Positions 36,886 through 46,262 of a DNA stretch of 64,000 bases are shown here, piece by piece (within the stretch, counting starts at the first letter, position 1; every line of letters starts with the position of its first letter). This DNA is from an uncultured Pseudomonas sp. (GTDB taxonomy: Bacteria > Pseudomonadota > Gammaproteobacteria > Pseudomonadales > Pseudomonadaceae). Below the pieces are notes generated by a model, which was given only the letters and a program-made list of their open reading frames with translations, was not told where the DNA came from and ran no database searches. The position numbers were made by a program, and so were the translations under genes. The stretch is from assembly GCF_946885955.1 (NCBI RefSeq), contig NZ_CAMPHI010000013.1, positions 48,465 to 112,464 of the forward strand. The letters run 5' to 3'.

Positions 36886-37527
36886 TCAGCGGCCAAGACG
36901 GCGCAACTGGTCGGATTCGACGATGCGTACGCCTTCGCCTTCTTCCAGGGCCAGGCGCCACAGTGCGCGCGCCAGCACCGTGGCTTCGATGCCGCGGTAC
37001 TTGCCGGGTAGCCAGCGCATAAAAGGGGCGGCCAGGCGTTCGCCGAGACGGAATTGGCTGCGTGGGCCGAGTAGCAGCGAAGGCCGCACTATGGTCAGTT
37101 GCGGCCAGCCCTGGGTTTGCAGGGCCTGCTCCATTTCGCCTTTTACCCGGTTATAGAACACCGAGGAGGCGGCATCGGCGCCCAGGGCGCTGATCACCAA
37201 TAGATGACGGGCGCCGAGTTCGCGTGCGCGTTGGCCGAAGGCCAGCACCAGATCGTGGTCGACGGCGCGGAAGGCTTCCTGCGAGCCGGCCTGTTTCAGC
37301 GTGCTGCCCAGGCAGCAGAAGGCGGTGTTGATCGGCCCACTTAAGCGCGGCAGCAGATCCTGCAATGCGCCCACCGGATTTTCCAGGCGCGGATGCTCGG
37401 CCAGCGGCCGACGGCTGGGCGCCAGCACGCGTTCGACTGTGGGTTCGTTGAGCAGGCGATCCAGCAGATGTTCGCCAGTCAGGCCAGTGGCGCCTGCGAG
37501 GAGGATGTGCTGGGGCGTCAAATACAT
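36886..37527 (-). CDS. NAD(P)-binding SDR-like oxidoreductase
   Basis: A 213-residue atypical short-chain dehydrogenase of the YbjT/HTATIP2 type. The Rossmann glycine motif is [11 protein letters not shown] near residue 12, followed by a conserved CCLGST region and [23 protein letters not shown], where the YNRVK replaces the usual YxxxK. The C-terminal half ends with [19 protein letters not shown]. Substrate unknown. It is the next gene upstream on the strand of the methyltransferase pair, 26 bases away. Confidence 0.85.
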   Translation of the reverse strand: MYLTPQHILLAGATGLTGEHLLDRLLNEPTVERVLAPSRRPLAEHPRLENPVGALQDLLPRLSGPINTAFCCLGSTLKQAGSQEAFRAVDHDLVLAFGQRARELGARHLLVISALGADAASSVFYNRVKGEMEQALQTQGWPQLTIVRPSLLLGPRSQFRLGERLAAPFMRWLPGKYRGIEATVLARALWRLALEEGEGVRIVESDQLRRLGR

Positions 37528-37651
37528 AAGGGGTGGTTCTCCGCTAATGATATTCAGCTTATCAGGCTATAAAGGAAGGCTAGGCCAGGCTTGCAGGTCT
37601 GTCGCGAACCAGGGCGGCCGGGTATAGCCGCCGTGCACGTATTCCAACTGA

Positions 37652-39385
37652 CTAGTTGGCGGCTGTTTGCGTGTTTTTCGCCGCTTTCGAAGTGTTTCCG
37701 CCCTGCTGGCTGCGCAGCTTGGCCCAATGTTCGAGTACCGCCGCGGGTGCCCAGATTTGCGGCTCCGACGCCTTGAAACCGTCGGCCTGCTCGCGCTCGG
37801 CGACGGTTGTCTTGGCCTGCTCGAAGGCCACTTGCAGGTCGTCGGTTGCGTTCAGCGCTTCGGCAAACAGCGCTCGGCCGAAATAGGTGAAGTCGTTTTC
37901 CTCGGAGCAACCGAACGAAACACGATCGGCCCGCGCAGCGGTCATCACCAGGGTTTTGTCATCCTGCAACGCGGGAATGAAACCGCCGGAATAGCAGGCG
38001 GAGATCACCACGACCTTATGCCGCTGGCGCAACGGTTGCAGCAGTTCCGCCAGTTCGCTGGCGGGCAGGTCGCTCAATTGCAGGCGCGGCTGGTCGAGGC
38101 TGAGTTCGTGCTGCCGTGAGCCGTGGCTGGTCAGGTAGATGAACACCAGGTCTTCCGGGCCGCTGCGTTCGGCCAGGGCCTGGATGGACCTGCTGAGGTT
38201 TTCACGGGTGGCCAGCGGTCGATCGGCCATGTGTTCGCGGTGATTGACCAGGCTGATGCCGCCATACGCGGCAAAGCGCTCGCCGAGCAATCGGGTGACG
38301 TAGTCGGCCTCGCGCATGAACACGCTCTGCTTGCCGTCGCCCGCCAGCGTCAGGGTGTACAGCTCGACCTTCGGGGTCGAGACGGGCAGCTTGGCGATGG
38401 CCGCGTCGAGCAAGCGTCCCTGGGCCAGCAGGCCGAGCTCCAGGGGGTCGGGGAGCGCCCGCTGCTGCTGGTCGCGGACCCGTTGTCCGCGTTGCCAGAC
38501 GCCTTCCTGCTGGCTGCCGTCGGCCAGGGTCAGGGTGCCGCTGCCGGCGTAGTCGCCATAAGCGAAGGTGCCCTGATAGACGCTGCCGTCGGCCAGGCTC
38601 AGACGCCCCTGGCCGTGGTAGTTCCAGTTTGCGAATTCGCCTTCGTAATGGCTGCCGTCCGCACCCTGGTAGGTGCCGGGGCCTTGCAGGTCGCCATCGA
38701 CGAAGGTGCCGCTCCAGACATCGCCGTCGATGCTCTGATAGCGTCCCTTGCCGTGAAACTGGCTATGGCGGAAGTTACCATCGTAGAGATCGCCATCAGC
38801 ACCGACATAACTGCCGCTGCCTTGCAGTTCGCCGCGCTTGAAGACCCCGCTCAACTGGTCGCCATTGGCGTCGCGGTTGACTCCCTGGCCATCCGGAAGG
38901 CCCTTGCGAAAATGCCCCTGGAAGGTGCTGGCGTCGGCGCGCTGGAGCTTGCCGGTGCCGTGGAAAAGATCGTTCTTGAACTCGCCGCGGTAGATGACCT
39001 CGCCCTCGATCAGGGTGCCTTCGCCGGACATGCGGCCACCGGCGAAGCTGCCTTGGTAGCTGCTGTTATCGCCGTACTGCAGCTTGCCCTGGCCGTGGAA
39101 GCTGCCGTCGCGGAATTCACCGACATAACGTTGCCCATTGACGCCCTGCCAGGTGCCCTGGCCATGCATGCGGCCGTCCTTGAACGCGCCCTCGTACCAG
39201 CTGCCGTCGGGGTAATCCAGCCGGCCCTGGCCTTGCAGCAAACCGTCGACCACCTCGCCGTGGTAGCGCGAACCGTCGGGCAGGGTGGCGTCGGCGGGCA
39301 GCAACTGCCGGGCATCGCCACAGGCGGTGAGCAACAGGGTCAGGCCGAGAGCGGCCAGGTTGACGGGGCGGGGCATGGCGGACAT
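37652..39385 (-). CDS. MORN-repeat lipoprotein with a C13/caspase-fold peptidase domain
   Basis: A 577-residue lipoprotein: signal with lipobox LLTAC, about twelve tandem MORN repeats of 23 residues (about 36-315; for example DGSWYEGAFKDGRMHGQG), then a clan CD peptidase domain (about 340-545). The catalytic pair is H421 in YLTSHGSRQ and C464 in VVISACYSGGF, as in legumain-type C13 enzymes. Residues 525-577 form a Lys/Gln/Asn-rich tail. The protein is predicted to sit in the periplasm or outer membrane; substrate and partners unknown. The ATG at 39376 is an alternative start. Confidence 0.85.
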   Translation of the reverse strand: MSAMPRPVNLAALGLTLLLTACGDARQLLPADATLPDGSRYHGEVVDGLLQGQGRLDYPDGSWYEGAFKDGRMHGQGTWQGVNGQRYVGEFRDGSFHGQGKLQYGDNSSYQGSFAGGRMSGEGTLIEGEVIYRGEFKNDLFHGTGKLQRADASTFQGHFRKGLPDGQGVNRDANGDQLSGVFKRGELQGSGSYVGADGDLYDGNFRHSQFHGKGRYQSIDGDVWSGTFVDGDLQGPGTYQGADGSHYEGEFANWNYHGQGRLSLADGSVYQGTFAYGDYAGSGTLTLADGSQQEGVWQRGQRVRDQQQRALPDPLELGLLAQGRLLDAAIAKLPVSTPKVELYTLTLAGDGKQSVFMREADYVTRLLGERFAAYGGISLVNHREHMADRPLATRENLSRSIQALAERSGPEDLVFIYLTSHGSRQHELSLDQPRLQLSDLPASELAELLQPLRQRHKVVVISACYSGGFIPALQDDKTLVMTAARADRVSFGCSEENDFTYFGRALFAEALNATDDLQVAFEQAKTTVAEREQADGFKASEPQIWAPAAVLEHWAKLRSQQGGNTSKAAKNTQTAAN

Positions 39386-39585
39386 CCAAGTCGAGAACAC
39401 AGGACAAGATTATGTCCGAATCCTGCGCCAAGCGTTGTCGAAGTGCACAGAGAGGCGGCATGGCCGTGTAAAAAGCTGTGTACCCGCGGTGTTGCATTCA
39501 GGCATCGGCGCATACGTATTGGGCTGACGCCGTAGGGGCGCCGTGCGCAGCAGTGCCCGTTACCCATGTCTCCCGGCTGCACAGC

Positions 39586-39622
39586 AAAAAAAACGGGGCG
39601 CCAATCGGTGATTGGCGCCCCG
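39586..39622 (-). terminator. Terminator of the MaoC gene
   Basis: On the minus strand a 12-bp perfect stem (CGGGGCGCCAAT with its complement, loop of five) is followed by eight Ts, 14 bases past the stop codon. It separates the MaoC gene from the MORN gene downstream. Confidence 0.92.
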
Positions 39623-39636
39623 CGGATAGCCTGGTG

Positions 39637-40092
<456 letters not shown>

Positions 40093-40226
40093 ATTTCCTC
40101 CTTGAGGAGACGGGGGGATTATTTTTCTTGATTAGAACCGCTCGGACTAAGATCACCATGGGCCGGGATGTGGGTCAAGCGCGTTATGCACAACTGCCGG
40201 CATTATTGGAGCGCTTGTTGTCTGCC

Positions 40227-40232
40227 TATAAT
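40227..40232 (+). promoter_or_regulatory. Perfect -10 box for the lrgAB-like operon
   Basis: TATAAT lies 48 bases before the first gene of the operon. No good -35 is seen (the closest hexamers TTATTG or TTGGAG are spaced 18 or 15 bases), which suggests an activated or extended promoter. Confidence 0.4.
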
Positions 40233-40279
40233 GGCCAGCGCTTTTGGCGCGCTGGGGTCTTATCGATTGGAGGGTGTTC

Positions 40280-40642
40280 ATGCTGCTGCGCGGGCTGTCC
40301 TGGCTGGTGTTGTGTCAATTGGTGGGTACGGCATTGAACGTGCTGATGTTGCCGATGCTGCCGGGGCCAATTCTTGGCATGTTGCTATTGTTCGGCGCGC
40401 TGCTGTTGCGCGGTCAGGTCGACGAGCCGCTGCGGTTGGCGTCCAGCAGTTTGCTCACTTACCTACCGCTGTTGCTGGTGCCGCCCGCCGTGGGGGTGAT
40501 GGTGTATGCCGGTAGCATCGCCGCGAACTTCTGGGCGGTGGTGGGGACGCTGGTGCTGTCGCTGCTGCTATCGCTGGTGTTTGCCGGCTGGCTGATGCAG
40601 ATGCTGATCGTGCGCCAGCAGCGTCGCCGGGAGGCACCATGA
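40280..40642 (+). CDS. LrgA/CidA-family membrane protein
   Basis: A 120-residue protein with four membrane helices and the CidA/LrgA pattern (GLSWLVLCQLVGTALN, PGPILGMLLLFGALLLRG, LPLLLVPPAVGVMVY). Members are holin-like and modulate murein hydrolase activity and export of small molecules. The ATG at 40280 follows GGAGGG; the frame upstream is rejected. It overlaps lrgB by four bases. Confidence 0.88.
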   Translation: MLLRGLSWLVLCQLVGTALNVLMLPMLPGPILGMLLLFGALLLRGQVDEPLRLASSSLLTYLPLLLVPPAVGVMVYAGSIAANFWAVVGTLVLSLLLSLVFAGWLMQMLIVRQQRRREAP

Positions 40643-41355
40643 GCCTCGATTGGCACGGCGCCTGGCAGGCGGTGGTCGGGCATCCGCTGTTCGGTTTCGG
40701 GATCACCCTGGGGGCCTATCAGGTGGGGCTGGCGTTGTATGAGAAAACCCGCTGGTTTTTCCTTCATCCGGTGCTGGTGTCGATGTCGATCGTGATCACG
40801 ATCCTGACGCTTTGCGGCCTGAGCTACGCCGATTACAAGCTCAGCGCCGAGGTGCTGACGCTGTTCCTCGGGCCGGCGACCGTTGCTCTGGCGGTGCCGC
40901 TGTACATGAACCTGCGGCGGATTCGCCAGTTGTTCTGGCCGACCGTGCTGACCTTGGCGATCGCCGGCTTGCTGGCTACGCTGCTCGGAGTGGGTCTCGC
41001 CACCTGGTTCGGCGCCGAGCGGCAGATACTGATGAGCATGGCACCGAAATCGGTGACCTCGCCGATCGCCATGCTGGTAGCCGACCAGATTGGCGGCATC
41101 GCCGCGCTGGCGGCGGTATTCGTGATGATCACCGGGGTCTTGGGGGCGATCGTCGGGCCACCGTTGTTGCGTATCTGCAAGGTGCATCATCCCGCGGCCG
41201 TTGGCATGGCTCTGGGCATCACCGCGCATGCGGTCGGCACCGCCCGGGCGATGCAGGAGAGCGAGGAGTGCGGGGCGTTCGCCGCCCTGTCGATGAGCCT
41301 GATGGGAATGTTCACGGCAGTGTTGCTGCCCCTGGCGATACTTCTGTTGGCATGA
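40639..41355 (+). CDS. LrgB/CidB-family membrane protein
   Basis: A 238-residue inner-membrane protein with about seven helices and the LrgB blocks PLFGFGITLGAYQVG, LSYADY, FLGPATVALAVPLY and APKSVTSPIAM. It pairs with the LrgA protein through an ATGA overlap. In other bacteria the LrgAB/CidAB pair acts in autolysis and pyruvate uptake; which applies here is unknown. No lytSR-type regulator lies beside it. Confidence 0.92.
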   Translation: MSLDWHGAWQAVVGHPLFGFGITLGAYQVGLALYEKTRWFFLHPVLVSMSIVITILTLCGLSYADYKLSAEVLTLFLGPATVALAVPLYMNLRRIRQLFWPTVLTLAIAGLLATLLGVGLATWFGAERQILMSMAPKSVTSPIAMLVADQIGGIAALAAVFVMITGVLGAIVGPPLLRICKVHHPAAVGMALGITAHAVGTARAMQESEECGAFAALSMSLMGMFTAVLLPLAILLLA

Positions 41356-41365
41356 GGGTCGACCG

Positions 41366-41956
41366 ATGAATTTACCGTTGTTACCACTCAATACCGTGCT
41401 GTTTCCCGACTGCGCTCTGGATCTGCAGATTTTCGAGGCGCGTTACCTGGACATGGTCAGTCGCTGCATGAAGCAGGGCGAAGGCTTTGGCGTGGTCTGT
41501 ATCGTCGAAGGCGAGGAGGTCGGCGAGCCGGCCGAGCGCTTTGCCGCGATCGGTTGCGAGGCGCGCATCTGCGATTTCCAGCAGCGCCCTAACGGCCTGC
41601 TCGGCATTCGCGTCGAGGGCGCGCGGCGTTTCAAGGTGCAGCGCGCCCAGGTCCTGCCCGATCGTCTCACGGTGGCCGAGGTCGACTGGCTGGATGAGCC
41701 GGCCGAGCAGCCGTTGACCGTCGAGCATGAAGACCTGGCCGCCTTGCGCCGCGCCCTGGCGATGCATCCGATGGTCGCCGCGCTGGGCATGGACGAGGAA
41801 CTGGGCGGGCAGTCGGCCCTGGCCAATCAACTGGCCTACCTGTTGCCGTTGACCTCGGAGCAGAAGGTGCAGCTGCTGGCGCTCGAGTCGCCGCAACAGC
41901 GTCTGGAGGTATTGCAACTGCTGCTCGAGCAGTTGCAGGGCTCCCGCGACGCCTGA
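41366..41956 (+). CDS. LON substrate-binding-domain protein
   Basis: A 196-residue protein consisting of a single LON N-terminal (PUA-like) domain, beginning LPLLPLNTVLFPDCALDLQIFEARYLDMV and ending in a helical region. It lacks the AAA+ and peptidase parts of Lon. Similar stand-alone proteins are conserved in Pseudomonas without an established function. It starts ten bases past lrgB, so it is probably in the same transcript. Confidence 0.85.
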   Translation: MNLPLLPLNTVLFPDCALDLQIFEARYLDMVSRCMKQGEGFGVVCIVEGEEVGEPAERFAAIGCEARICDFQQRPNGLLGIRVEGARRFKVQRAQVLPDRLTVAEVDWLDEPAEQPLTVEHEDLAALRRALAMHPMVAALGMDEELGGQSALANQLAYLLPLTSEQKVQLLALESPQQRLEVLQLLLEQLQGSRDA

Positions 41957-41973
41957 GCCTCGCGCGCGGCCCG

Positions 41974-43296
41974 TCAGCCCTGTGGCCGATAGAGCAGCAG
42001 CGCTTCGGACAGGTGCCAGGTGGCGACACTGCCGAGCAAGGCGATGCAGGCGGGTAGCAGCAACCACCAGACTTTCGCCGGTAGCGCCGGCAGCTCGTCG
42101 CGCCGTTGCACCCAGGCCAGGCTCGCGGCGCATAGCGTGCAGGCGAGTAGGGCGCCGGCGATCACGTCGCTTGGCCAGTGCACGCCCAGGTAGAGGCGCG
42201 ACAAGGCAATCGCGGTTGCCGGCAGGCAGGCCAGGAGCAACCAGGTCAGGCGCATTCGCGGCGGTTGTCCGCGGCCGGCGAGCACCCCGATCACCAGGAA
42301 AAAGGCGAACGCCGCGGAGCTGTGGCCGCTGGGGAAACTGAAGCTGGGCAGCGGTTCGAGCAGGAAATCCGGGCGGACCCTGGCGAATGTCGCCTTCAGG
42401 ATGGTATTGCCCAGGGCGCTGCCGAGCAGTGTGGTCACTGCGAATAGCGCGGCGCGCCACTGCCGGGTGGCCAGCAGCAACAGGCACAACAGCGTACCGG
42501 CGGCAACCTGGGTGCGCAGGTCGCCAACTCGGGTGGTGAACACCATGAAGCGGTGCAGTCCGCTATCGTGCAACTCCTGCAGCAGCGCCAGCAGGCCCTG
42601 GTCGAGGGCGCTCAACCGTGGCCAGCCGACAAACAGCCCGAGCAGCAATAGCAGGCTCAGCCCGGCGGCGAGCAGCGTCGCCTGCCGCAGTTCGCGCAAG
42701 CTGCTGTAGATGCTCGCCGTCAGCAGCAGCCCCAGGCCGGCGGCAACTACCGCGGCCTGTGGCCAGAAACCCGCCGGCAACGGCAGGCGCAGCGCGGCGC
42801 CGGTGGCCCAGCCCGGCATTATGTAGGCCACCGCCCAGCCGGCACCGGCCAACAGACTTATCGCAAGAAAGCGCACGAACGGCATGTTGAGCATGCCGGC
42901 GACCATTGGCAGCATAGGGCGCAGCGGTCCGATATAACGGCCCACCAGCAGGCTGACGACGCCATACCGATGGAAGTAGCTTTCCGCGCCGCTCAGCCAC
43001 TGCGGGTGATGCCGCAGGCCGGGCAGGCGGCGGATATCCTGGTGGAAATAACGGCCCATGGCGTAGGACAGCAGGTCGCCGAGCAGGCCGCCGCAAAACG
43101 CCAGCAGCATTGTCGTGCCGAGGCTTAGCGCGCCATTGCCGGCCAGGGCGGCGACGGCGAACAGCAGGACCGTGCCGGGCACGATCAGCCCGACGATTGC
43201 CAGGCACTCGATGCAGGCCAGGATGAAAATCGCCAGCCCCAGCCAGTGCGGGTTGGCGCCAAGCCATGCGGTCAGGCCGCTGATCCAGGCGCTCAT
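41974..43296 (-). CDS. DedA-PAP2 fusion membrane protein
   Basis: A 440-residue membrane protein joining two domains. Residues about 1-200 are DedA-type (CIECLAIVGLIVPGTVLLF, GDLLSYAMGRYFHQD, YGVVSLLVGRYIGPLRP). Residues about 200-420 are a PAP2 phosphatase with the three motifs KATFARVRP, PSGHSSAAF and SRLYLGVHWPSD. PAP2 enzymes remove phosphate from phosphatidic acid or undecaprenyl pyrophosphate; DedA proteins move lipids across the membrane. A role in lipid-carrier recycling is therefore plausible. It overlaps mpg by four bases. Confidence 0.9.
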   Translation of the reverse strand: MSAWISGLTAWLGANPHWLGLAIFILACIECLAIVGLIVPGTVLLFAVAALAGNGALSLGTTMLLAFCGGLLGDLLSYAMGRYFHQDIRRLPGLRHHPQWLSGAESYFHRYGVVSLLVGRYIGPLRPMLPMVAGMLNMPFVRFLAISLLAGAGWAVAYIMPGWATGAALRLPLPAGFWPQAAVVAAGLGLLLTASIYSSLRELRQATLLAAGLSLLLLLGLFVGWPRLSALDQGLLALLQELHDSGLHRFMVFTTRVGDLRTQVAAGTLLCLLLLATRQWRAALFAVTTLLGSALGNTILKATFARVRPDFLLEPLPSFSFPSGHSSAAFAFFLVIGVLAGRGQPPRMRLTWLLLACLPATAIALSRLYLGVHWPSDVIAGALLACTLCAASLAWVQRRDELPALPAKVWWLLLPACIALLGSVATWHLSEALLLYRPQG

Positions 43297-44009
43297 CGAT
43301 GGACCTCCGCGGCCCTTAACAGATGAAAGTCGCTGCCGGCGATCTGCCCACGGCGGAGCGGGTTGCGCGTGCAGTGTCGACTGTAGGCGGCATCAACGAA
43401 GCGGTAGAGCAAATGTTCGTCGCGGCCCCGGGGAATGCCCAGGCGAGTGGTCTGAATGACCTGCGTGGGTGTTTCGCCGAGATCCTCGACGAACAGGCGC
43501 AGCGGGTCGAAGCGCTGCCCGTCCCACACGGGAACCTTCAGACCGAGCGCCTTGCACAGCAGGGTCTGCCCGGCACACAGGCGCTCCGGCGCCCGCGGCC
43601 GGCCCTGGGCATCGGGGTTGTTGGCCTGCATGCGTTCCAGGCTGGCGGTGCCGGAGTGGGCATCGAGCCAGGGGCTGGCGGATTTGATCAGCACCGCATT
43701 GCCCGGCCCCTGGGCGCTGAAGTTCAGCGAGTCGCCGCCACGGGCGTAGTACATGTAGATATGCCCACCGTCGAGAAACAGCGCGCGGCGCTTTTCGGTG
43801 TAACCGAGCGAAGCGTGGCTGCCTTTTTCCGCAAGGTAGTAGGCCTCGGTCTCGATAATCCGCGCACTCAGCCAGAGTTCGCCATCGCGGTGGCGAATCA
43901 CCTTGCCGAGCAGTTCACGGGCGACCAGGCGGGCATCACGGTCGAAAAAGGCGTCGTTCAATGGCCGGGCGTCCGGCCAGGGCAGGCGGGGAATGGCGTC
44001 GTCGTGCAT
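43293..44009 (-). CDS. mpg: 3-methyladenine DNA glycosylase (AAG/MPG type)
   Basis: A 238-residue AAG-family glycosylase that removes alkylated purines in base-excision repair. Family blocks: ARELLGKVI, the catalytic glutamate region SARIIETEAYY, GYTEKRRALFLDGGHIYMYYARGGDSLNF, and GPGNAVLIKSASP. The end of the gene overlaps the start of the DedA-PAP2 gene (ATGA), so the two are translated together. Confidence 0.93.
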   Translation of the reverse strand: MHDDAIPRLPWPDARPLNDAFFDRDARLVARELLGKVIRHRDGELWLSARIIETEAYYLAEKGSHASLGYTEKRRALFLDGGHIYMYYARGGDSLNFSAQGPGNAVLIKSASPWLDAHSGTASLERMQANNPDAQGRPRAPERLCAGQTLLCKALGLKVPVWDGQRFDPLRLFVEDLGETPTQVIQTTRLGIPRGRDEHLLYRFVDAAYSRHCTRNPLRRGQIAGSDFHLLRAAEVHR

Positions 44010-44067
44010 GCGCGCTCACAGTGGCATGGGCAGGACGCGATCATAACAACAGCCGCGCAGTCGCGGG

Positions 44068-44143
44068 GGCCACTGCAGGGTAGATATCGCCAACCGCCTG
44101 CGGCTGGCGGACAGGTCTTTGGTCTGCCCGCCCTGCAGTGGCC
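44068..44143. repeat. 13-bp inverted repeat between mpg and the chemoreceptor
   Basis: GGCCACTGCAGGG (44068-44080) is repeated in exact inverted form at 44131-44143, enclosing CCGCC/GGCGG hairpins. It lies in the 148-bp gap upstream of mpg and downstream of the chemoreceptor stop, so it may end the chemoreceptor transcript; there is no T-run. Confidence 0.6.
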
Positions 44144-44157
44144 GCATCCCCTCGGGG

Positions 44158-46041
44158 TCAATTGATCTGGAATTGCTCGGCGCTGTGATTCAACGCCTGG
44201 ACCTGTACGGACAGGCTCTTGGTGTGTTCCTCCAGGGTCAGGCGCAGGCTTTTGGTTTCGCCGGTGTGGACGTTGATGTCCTCGATTTTCCGGGCGATGT
44301 CTTCGGTGGTCGCGGAAATTTCCTCTATCGCCACCACCACCTGATGCATTTCCGCGGTCAGGTGGTCCATCGACTGGGTGATGTCGTCGATCGCCACGGC
44401 GGCCTCGCCGGCATGGCGTTCGCCTTCCGAGGCCAGTTTCAGGCCGCTGAGCATCAGCTCGTCCATGCGCTCGGTCTGGTTTCTCAGGTCGTCGACAATG
44501 CTGGCGATATCGGTAGTGGCGGTAACGGTTTTCTGCGCCAGGGAGCGCACCTCGTCGGCCACCACCGAGAAACCGCGGCCGGCTTCGCCTGCGCGTGCCG
44601 CCTCGATCGCGGCATTCAGCGCGAGCAGGTTGGTTTGTGCGGCCAGGCTGTTAATCACATCGATGATGCCGGTGACTTTGGTGCTCGACTGGGTCAGCAG
44701 GGTGACCTGGGCATGGGTGGTCTGAATCAATTGCGACAGGTTGCGCATGCTGGCGACGCTGTCGCCAATCACTTTGGCCCCGGTGCGCGCCGAGTTGCAG
44801 GCAGTCTGGGTGGAGTTGCCGACGTCCGAGGTCTGCCGGGCCATCTCATTGACGGTCGCCGAGATCTGCTGCGAGGCGGAGGCCGCCTGCTCGGTCTGCA
44901 TTTCCACCTGATTGCTGTTCTCGCCCATGCGCGTCATCGCTTCGCACAGGTAGGTGTGTAGCTCGGTCAGGTGATGATTGCCGTCGACCACCTGGCGAAT
45001 CACATTGGCGATGCCATCGGTCATCTGGTTCGACGCGCTGCCGAGTTGATTGAACTCGTCGTTGGGATTGCGGCCAATCGTCAGCTTGGCGGTGAGGTTG
45101 CCTGTGGCGACCTTGGAGAGCAGTTCGATTACATCGTGCAGCTGCGCCATCAGGGTCCGCGACGCCTGGCTCAGGGTGATCAACATAAACAGCGAGACGC
45201 CGACAAAGGTCAAACCCATCATCCACCTGGCCGTGCTGCGCGCCTGTTCGGCCTGTTGCGCGGTGCTGACGAGAATGCCCTCTTCGAGCATAAGGTTCTG
45301 CTCGTCGATCCGTTGTTCGATCTGCTGGCCCAGGCGCTTGAGTTGTTGCTCGATCTCGTAGACCTGCAGGATCAACGCATCGGTTTTGGCGAACTCCTGG
45401 CTGAAGGCCGCCACGGTCTGGCCGACCTTATTGTCGCGCCAGTCCAGCTCTTCGATCTTGGCGTCCATCTCCTTGATCGCGGCATGCACTTTTTGCGCAA
45501 AGGCGATATTGAAGGTCGCGAGGTAATCGCGCTGGTTGCTTACGGCCGCGGCGATGTAGTCGCGGATCAGACCCAGATTGATGGCTTCCAGCTCCGTCGA
45601 GCTGGCGGCCATGGCGGCGCGCTGGCCGTCGAAGGGTGTGAGGCCAAGCTGGCGCGACAATTCCAGCCATTTTTTCTCAAGGGCGATTTCTTCCTGGATC
45701 AATTGGTCGATCTGCGCCGCGCTTTGTTCGATTGTCGGCTCACCCAAGCCCTGGGCCTGGGTGGCGAAGCGTTGCGAACGCTCCTGCAACGCCGCCAGGC
45801 CGGTTTGAAAGGTCGCTTCGGTATCCGGGGTGAGGACTTTGCGGGCGGCACTGAGCTTCAGCCAATGGTTCATCAGGGTAATGGCGGTGGCGGAATAGGC
45901 CGTGGCGTTTTCCCGCGCGTGCTGGGCATCGTTCAATTGTTGGCCAGCCCAATAGGACGAAGCTGTCATCGCCGCCAGGCTGAGCAAGGTAATGGCAATC
46001 AGCAGACGAAATTTTTGTTTCCAGGATAGGAACAGCTGCAC
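44158..46041 (-). CDS. Methyl-accepting chemotaxis protein
   Basis: A 627-residue transmembrane chemoreceptor. First helix at about 10-30, a mostly helical periplasmic ligand domain of about 240 residues (helical-bimodular size), second helix at about 275-300, HAMP, and a cytoplasmic signalling hairpin with the conserved tip region [38 protein letters not shown] (given here by its ends and core). The GTG at 46041 has a perfect GAGGAG five bases upstream and is preferred to the ATG at 46062. It lies beside the TRAP transporter genes on the same strand, so it may sense their substrate. Confidence 0.88.
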   Translation of the reverse strand: MQLFLSWKQKFRLLIAITLLSLAAMTASSYWAGQQLNDAQHARENATAYSATAITLMNHWLKLSAARKVLTPDTEATFQTGLAALQERSQRFATQAQGLGEPTIEQSAAQIDQLIQEEIALEKKWLELSRQLGLTPFDGQRAAMAASSTELEAINLGLIRDYIAAAVSNQRDYLATFNIAFAQKVHAAIKEMDAKIEELDWRDNKVGQTVAAFSQEFAKTDALILQVYEIEQQLKRLGQQIEQRIDEQNLMLEEGILVSTAQQAEQARSTARWMMGLTFVGVSLFMLITLSQASRTLMAQLHDVIELLSKVATGNLTAKLTIGRNPNDEFNQLGSASNQMTDGIANVIRQVVDGNHHLTELHTYLCEAMTRMGENSNQVEMQTEQAASASQQISATVNEMARQTSDVGNSTQTACNSARTGAKVIGDSVASMRNLSQLIQTTHAQVTLLTQSSTKVTGIIDVINSLAAQTNLLALNAAIEAARAGEAGRGFSVVADEVRSLAQKTVTATTDIASIVDDLRNQTERMDELMLSGLKLASEGERHAGEAAVAIDDITQSMDHLTAEMHQVVVAIEEISATTEDIARKIEDINVHTGETKSLRLTLEEHTKSLSVQVQALNHSAEQFQIN

Positions 46042-46174
46042 GTTGGCTCCTCGCCACTTCATGTGGCTTGTTCTCGGGAATCGGCAGGAGGTGGAACAAC
46101 TTTAAGGCTGCGTGCTCGGAAGGTCGGTTCGGTCGCCTCTGTAAACAACAGTAGCTCAAGGTCGCGGAGCAGGG

Positions 46175-46209
46175 AAAAGAGCCCGAGGCGAAGTGTCGCC
46201 GGCGGGCTC
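46175..46209 (-). terminator. Terminator of the dctP-dctQ-dctM operon
   Basis: On the minus strand GAGCCCG ... CGGGCTC encloses an inner GGCGA-CACT-TCGCC stem and is followed by TTTTCCC, about 55 bases past the dctM stop. It ends the TRAP operon before the chemoreceptor. Confidence 0.8.
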
Positions 46210-46262
46210 GCGTTTTCGGTGATGCTCACTTGTGCAGCCGGTCGCGGCCGATGGACCGGCGG

